A stretch of 9,020 nucleotides of DNA from CAZAKZ01 sp964485695. Its GTDB lineage: Bacteria; Planctomycetota; JAFGQW01. The DNA lies in assembly GCA_964485695.1 (NCBI GenBank), contig CAZAKZ010000191.1, forward strand, positions 1-9,020. The letters are read 5' to 3'. Below are positions 5,594-9,020 of this stretch, piece by piece. How positions within the stretch are numbered: position 1 is the first letter of the stretch; each line of letters starts with the position of its first letter. Under the pieces are notes generated by a model that made no database searches, had not been told where the DNA came from, and worked only from the letters and a program-made list of their open reading frames with translations. A program made the translations under genes and the position numbers.

Positions 5594-8500
5594 TTACTGT
5601 ACCCCCTCGAAGCGGTGCCGGGCCAGGGCCTCGATCTCCTCGAGCTTGACGAACCAGGTGCGGATGGTGCCGTCGCTGGATGCGGTGAGGACGCGATTCC
5701 CGTCGGGGGTGAAGATGCCTGCGTTCACGGCGCCGTCGTGGCCGCGGTAGGTGACGAGGCGCGTGCCGCGGCGATCCCGGAGCTGGGCGGTTCCGTCCTC
5801 GGAGGTGGAGAGCAGCAGCGAACTGTCGGGGGAGAAATCCAGGGAGTTGACCACCCGGTCGTGAGCCTGGATACGTTTTGGCGTGCCGTGACGCGGGAGG
5901 ACCAGCAATTCACCCTTTCGGTTTCCGAGGACGAGGGTCTTGCCGTCTGGAGACACGGCGGCCCTCCAGATGGCGAATTTCTTCGTGGCCTCTTCGAGAC
6001 CCCAGGGATCTCGTCCTTCGATCACCACGGGTTCTTCTCTGGATAGGTCGAAGCGAACGACGTTGTCCTTCTGGGCTTCCTCCAGCAGAACGAGAAGCGC
6101 GTTGTCCTTGCTCGCGTGGATGTACGGGAAGGTCTCGCAGGGCCAGACCTTTTCCTTTTCTCCCAGGGAGCAGATCAGATCCGCTCCGGTACGGCTCCAT
6201 TTCCAGAGATGCGGATAGCTGGCATACCAGCGATAGGCGGCGATGATCCTCTGGTCCGGAAGGAACGTCAGCCACTGTATCCGGTCTTTCTTTATCTGGC
6301 GCATCCAGAGCTTGTCACCACTCGCCCAGTCCAGGAGACGAAGGGTGCCGCCGGCATCCCCGATCAGAACCTCGGTCCCGCCCGGGGAGAATCGCATGCA
6401 GCTGACTTCCGTTGTACGGGGATAGCGGTGCAGCCGGCCCTTTTCGTCCCAGAGGACGGCGTGGCCGTCATCGCTTCCCGAGAGGAGGCGCAGACTGTTG
6501 TCCGAAAGGTGGATGCAGTCGATGGTGTTCACCCCGGCCAGATGACCGTGGTACACGGGCAGTTCGGTCTCCTGCAACTCCCACTTCCTGGCGGTCCTGT
6601 CGAAGGAGCAGGTATATACGCAGTTCCCGTCGCTAGAAAAGAGGATGGTGTTCACCGCCTGGTGGTGCCCGGCCAGAAGAGCGATTCGATTGCCGGTACG
6701 GTCGAAGATCCGGATCTTCTCGCGTCCGACCTGGACGGCGATGTTCCGGCCGTCCGGCGAGAAGTGGATCGACCGGAGGGAGGAGGTGTGCCGGCCGATC
6801 TGCCGCTGGAACCGGCCGTCCGGGGTCCAGAGATAGACCTTCCGGTCCTTGGCCGCGGTCAGGATCCACCCGTCGGGACCAAAGGCGATCGACTGGACGC
6901 GGCTCGTGTGGCGATCCAGATCGGCCACCTTCTTCACGCCTTGCTCCAGGACGTCCCAGAGCCTGACCTTTCCCGTGCCGTGTCCTGTGAGGAGTTGCTT
7001 CCCGTCCCGGGAGAACTGCGCGGCCGACACCTGCGTGTTCTCGAAGGCCTGTAGCTGCTCGCCGTCCAGGCTCCAGAGTTCCGCCGAGACCAGCGTCCGG
7101 TCGTACGGATTCAGGTCGCGGAGAAGGAACTTGTCTCCGGCCGGAGACACAGCAGCTTCCAGAAAGTAACGTGGGTCCCTTTCCGGTAGATTCCTGGACC
7201 AGATCAACGTGCCGTTCCGGTCCCGGAGAGAGAAGGTCCCGTCCATCGCGGTGGTCAGGATTTGCTTCTCGTCCCCGGAAAAGATCGCCGACACCACGCA
7301 GTCGTCGTGCGGAAAGGTCTTCACCAGTCTGGGCTCGGCCTGCACGTCCCAGAGGAAGGCGAATCCATCGATTCTCGCTCTACCGCTCGCGACCAGGAGG
7401 GAGTTGCCGTCCCTGGAGAACTGTACGGAATAGTGGGACAAGGGCTCTCCTGATGGAGCGGGTTTTTCGGGTTCGAGAGAATGCAGGAGCGCGCCATCCA
7501 GGCGCCATACCTTGATGGAGCCGTCAAAGGAAGCGGTGGCGAGCATGTTCCGCTTCTCGCACAGAGCCATCCACCAGATGGGCCGGGTATGACCCCGGAA
7601 GTTCGTCCTTTCCCGGAACACGCCCAGCACCTGATGCAGCTGGGAACGGGTGTCCGGGCCGGGCTGCAGGTCGAACGCTTCCAGGGCTTTTTCCAGGGCG
7701 AGCCGGCCGTCCTCCTCCATGGCCAGGGTGGAGCTGTGCAGCAGGTTCTTTACACGGGTGTCGGCCAGGGAGCGATTCAGTCGCACGAGAAGAAGGAGCG
7801 CCACCACCAGGCCGATGCCCATGGAAAGCATGGTCATGGCCGCCGCAGGATGTCGCTGGGACCACCTCTTCGCCCGCAGAAAGGGTCCCGGCCGCCGGGC
7901 CAGAATGGGCTCGAAGCACCGGATGCGCCGCAAGTCCTCGGCCAAGGCGGCGGCGGACTGGTAGCGTCGCCGGGGCTCTTTTTCCAGCGCCGTTTCCACC
8001 ACCACCTTCAGGTCCTTGGTGATGGCGGGATTGTGCTTGCGCGGATCGATCGAGTCGCTGGTCAGGATAACGTGAAAGAGCGCTTCGTGGGTGGGCGCCT
8101 GAAAGGGAATGTGCCCCGTCAGGCACTCGTAGAGCGTGGCCCCCAGGCCGTAGACGTCGGTGGTGCGGCCGATGGCCTCGCGCTGCCCCTGGACCTGTTC
8201 GGGCGCCATGTACGCCGGCGTGCCCACCCGGTCGCCGCTCCGGGTCAGGGTCGCCTCGGTGGAGTCCTCTTCGTGGGCCAAGCCGAAGTCCAGGATCACG
8301 GGCTCGCCACTGTCGTCGATCATGATGTTGCCCGGCTTGATGTCCCGGTGCACGAGGCCCGCTTCGTGGGCGGCCTGCACCGCCAGCGCCACCTTTTCCA
8401 TGAGGGTGACCGCCGCCTGGACCCGATCTGCGGCGTTTCGTGGGGATCGACCGCCGCTGCTTTCGAGTGCGAACTTCTTGAAATGCTCCTCGAGGCTTTC

Positions 8501-8959
8501 CCCCTCGATGTACCGCATGGCGATGTAGGGCACTCCCTCGTGCTCGCCTGCGGCGTAGACGGTGCAGATGCCCGGGTGCTCCAGCCGGGAGGCCAGGGTG
8601 ATCTCGCGTCTGAACCTGGCCAGCGAGCGGGAGAAGCGGAGCTGGTCGCGGCGGATGAGCTTCAGCGCCACCTGGCGGTTCATGGACTTCTGTCGGGCCA
8701 GGTAGACGATGCCCATGCCGCCTGCGCCCAGCTCGCGCAGCAGCTCGTAGTCGCCGATGTCCTGGTATTCCGCCAGCTTCGCGGCGGCTGGAGATTCCCC
8801 GGCGAATCCGATCTCTTTCAGTGAGGCAAAGCGGCTCCGCAGGTCTTCCGCCTGGTCCGGATTCTCCTGGCAGAGCGAATCCAGGGCCATGCTCCACCTG
8901 GCCTCATCCTGCTCCAGGCATTTGAAGAGCAGCTCGTCCAGGGGATCGTTTTCCTTCAT
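5594..8959 (-). CDS. transmembrane Ser/Thr protein kinase with WD40-repeat propellers
   Basis: The product is a Hanks-type kinase of about 1121 residues, numbered from the ATG at 8959. A helical N-terminal extension (1-70) precedes the kinase domain (about 71-345). All catalytic motifs are intact: glycine loop GAGGMG 78-83, K100 (VALK), E119, HRDIKPGN with D206, K208 and N211, DFG 224-226, and TPAYMAPE 247-254. The activation loop is rich in Ser/Thr. A basic stretch (RAKRWSQRH) leads into one membrane helix at about 373-393, so the kinase should be cytoplasmic and the rest outside. After a linker, about 15 WD40-like repeats fill 455-1105, enough for two beta-propellers; typical units read VxSIAFGPDGWILTAAKDR and LDFSPDSSLLLSTSEDGTA. 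The propellers probably sense a ligand or dock partners. A TTG at 8974 would add five residues. Neither start has a clear Shine-Dalgarno; the ATG is preferred. Substrates are unknown; the sigma factor at 206-844 is one candidate. Confidence 0.93.
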   Translation of the reverse strand: MKENDPLDELLFKCLEQDEARWSMALDSLCQENPDQAEDLRSRFASLKEIGFAGESPAAAKLAEYQDIGDYELLRELGAGGMGIVYLARQKSMNRQVALKLIRRDQLRFSRSLARFRREITLASRLEHPGICTVYAAGEHEGVPYIAMRYIEGESLEEHFKKFALESSGGRSPRNAADRVQAAVTLMEKVALAVQAAHEAGLVHRDIKPGNIMIDDSGEPVILDFGLAHEEDSTEATLTRSGDRVGTPAYMAPEQVQGQREAIGRTTDVYGLGATLYECLTGHIPFQAPTHEALFHVILTSDSIDPRKHNPAITKDLKVVVETALEKEPRRRYQSAAALAEDLRRIRCFEPILARRPGPFLRAKRWSQRHPAAAMTMLSMGIGLVVALLLLVRLNRSLADTRVKNLLHSSTLAMEEDGRLALEKALEAFDLQPGPDTRSQLHQVLGVFRERTNFRGHTRPIWWMALCEKRNMLATASFDGSIKVWRLDGALLHSLEPEKPAPSGEPLSHYSVQFSRDGNSLLVASGRARIDGFAFLWDVQAEPRLVKTFPHDDCVVSAIFSGDEKQILTTAMDGTFSLRDRNGTLIWSRNLPERDPRYFLEAAVSPAGDKFLLRDLNPYDRTLVSAELWSLDGEQLQAFENTQVSAAQFSRDGKQLLTGHGTGKVRLWDVLEQGVKKVADLDRHTSRVQSIAFGPDGWILTAAKDRKVYLWTPDGRFQRQIGRHTSSLRSIHFSPDGRNIAVQVGREKIRIFDRTGNRIALLAGHHQAVNTILFSSDGNCVYTCSFDRTARKWELQETELPVYHGHLAGVNTIDCIHLSDNSLRLLSGSDDGHAVLWDEKGRLHRYPRTTEVSCMRFSPGGTEVLIGDAGGTLRLLDWASGDKLWMRQIKKDRIQWLTFLPDQRIIAAYRWYASYPHLWKWSRTGADLICSLGEKEKVWPCETFPYIHASKDNALLVLLEEAQKDNVVRFDLSREEPVVIEGRDPWGLEEATKKFAIWRAAVSPDGKTLVLGNRKGELLVLPRHGTPKRIQAHDRVVNSLDFSPDSSLLLSTSEDGTAQLRDRRGTRLVTYRGHDGAVNAGIFTPDGNRVLTASSDGTIRTWFVKLEEIEALARHRFEGVQ

Positions 8960-9020
8960 GGCAATTGGGTCCAAAGAGCCAGGAACGGCTTTGCGCCGGA
9001 GCTGTCACAGGAATTCAGGA
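8960..9020 (-). other. upstream region of the kinase gene, no clear signal
   Basis: Only 61 bases are available before the kinase start. I see no Shine-Dalgarno close to the ATG at 8959 and no convincing -35/-10 pair. The kinase may be translated within a longer transcript whose upstream gene lies outside the window. Confidence 0.3.

Noticed and set aside
7481..8824. 447-codon plus-strand frame opposite the kinase
   Set aside because: The minus strand encodes an intact kinase with every catalytic motif; this frame is its shadow.
1..9020. CRISPR array, tRNA, rRNA or known defence cassette
   Set aside because: No regularly spaced repeats, RNA gene signatures or defence-gene motif sets were found on reading both strands.

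Overview
The window is GC-rich and looks like a chromosomal segment from a member of the Planctomycetota, probably an uncultured or poorly described lineage. This rests on three things. An ECF-type sigma factor sits in the same neighbourhood as a membrane Ser/Thr kinase fused to WD40 propellers. There is an exported FG-GAP protein. Two separate genes end in the same C-terminal domain (two spaced Cys, then a 'DSxGRA...IP...ALxG' segment), which I associate with secreted planctomycete proteins. The taxonomic call is inference; there is no rRNA or marker gene here.

Layout from left to right. Bases 1-171 (+) are the last 56 codons of a gene truncated by the window edge; it carries the tail of the shared C-terminal domain. 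Bases 206-844 (-) encode an ECF sigma factor. The 845-990 gap is a divergent promoter region with a candidate -35/-10 pair, a small inverted repeat and a 22-bp-spaced direct repeat. Bases 991-3054 (+) encode a 687-aa exported FG-GAP/VCBS beta-propeller protein. Bases 3200-4369 (+) encode an exported PHP-fold metallophosphoesterase of the Sb-PDE family type. A 55-bp block of nested and mutually exclusive hairpins begins over its stop codon. Bases 4383-5569 (+) hold an Rpn-type PD-(D/E)XK nuclease gene broken by a one-base frameshift near 5205-5222, whose 5' end also lacks a convincing start. Bases 5594-8959 (-) encode a transmembrane Ser/Thr protein kinase of about 1121 aa with roughly 15 WD40-like repeats, convergent with the nuclease.

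Three themes can be supported. First, signalling: the kinase and the sigma factor are both on the minus strand but 4.7 kb apart. The sigma factor lacks the usual acidic cluster in region 2.2 and has Ser/Thr there, which fits control by phosphorylation; no anti-sigma gene is visible. Second, extracytoplasmic proteins: an FG-GAP propeller with a planctomycete-type C-terminal domain sits upstream of an exported phosphoesterase, on the same strand but 145 bp apart, so an operon is possible rather than shown. Third, genome plasticity: the Rpn-like gene appears to be decaying. I saw no CRISPR array, tRNA, rRNA, insertion sequence ends or recognisable defence system. Nothing here convincingly amounts to a wholly new system; the best leads are the sigma/kinase pair, the shared C-terminal domain and the hairpin block at 4364-4418.
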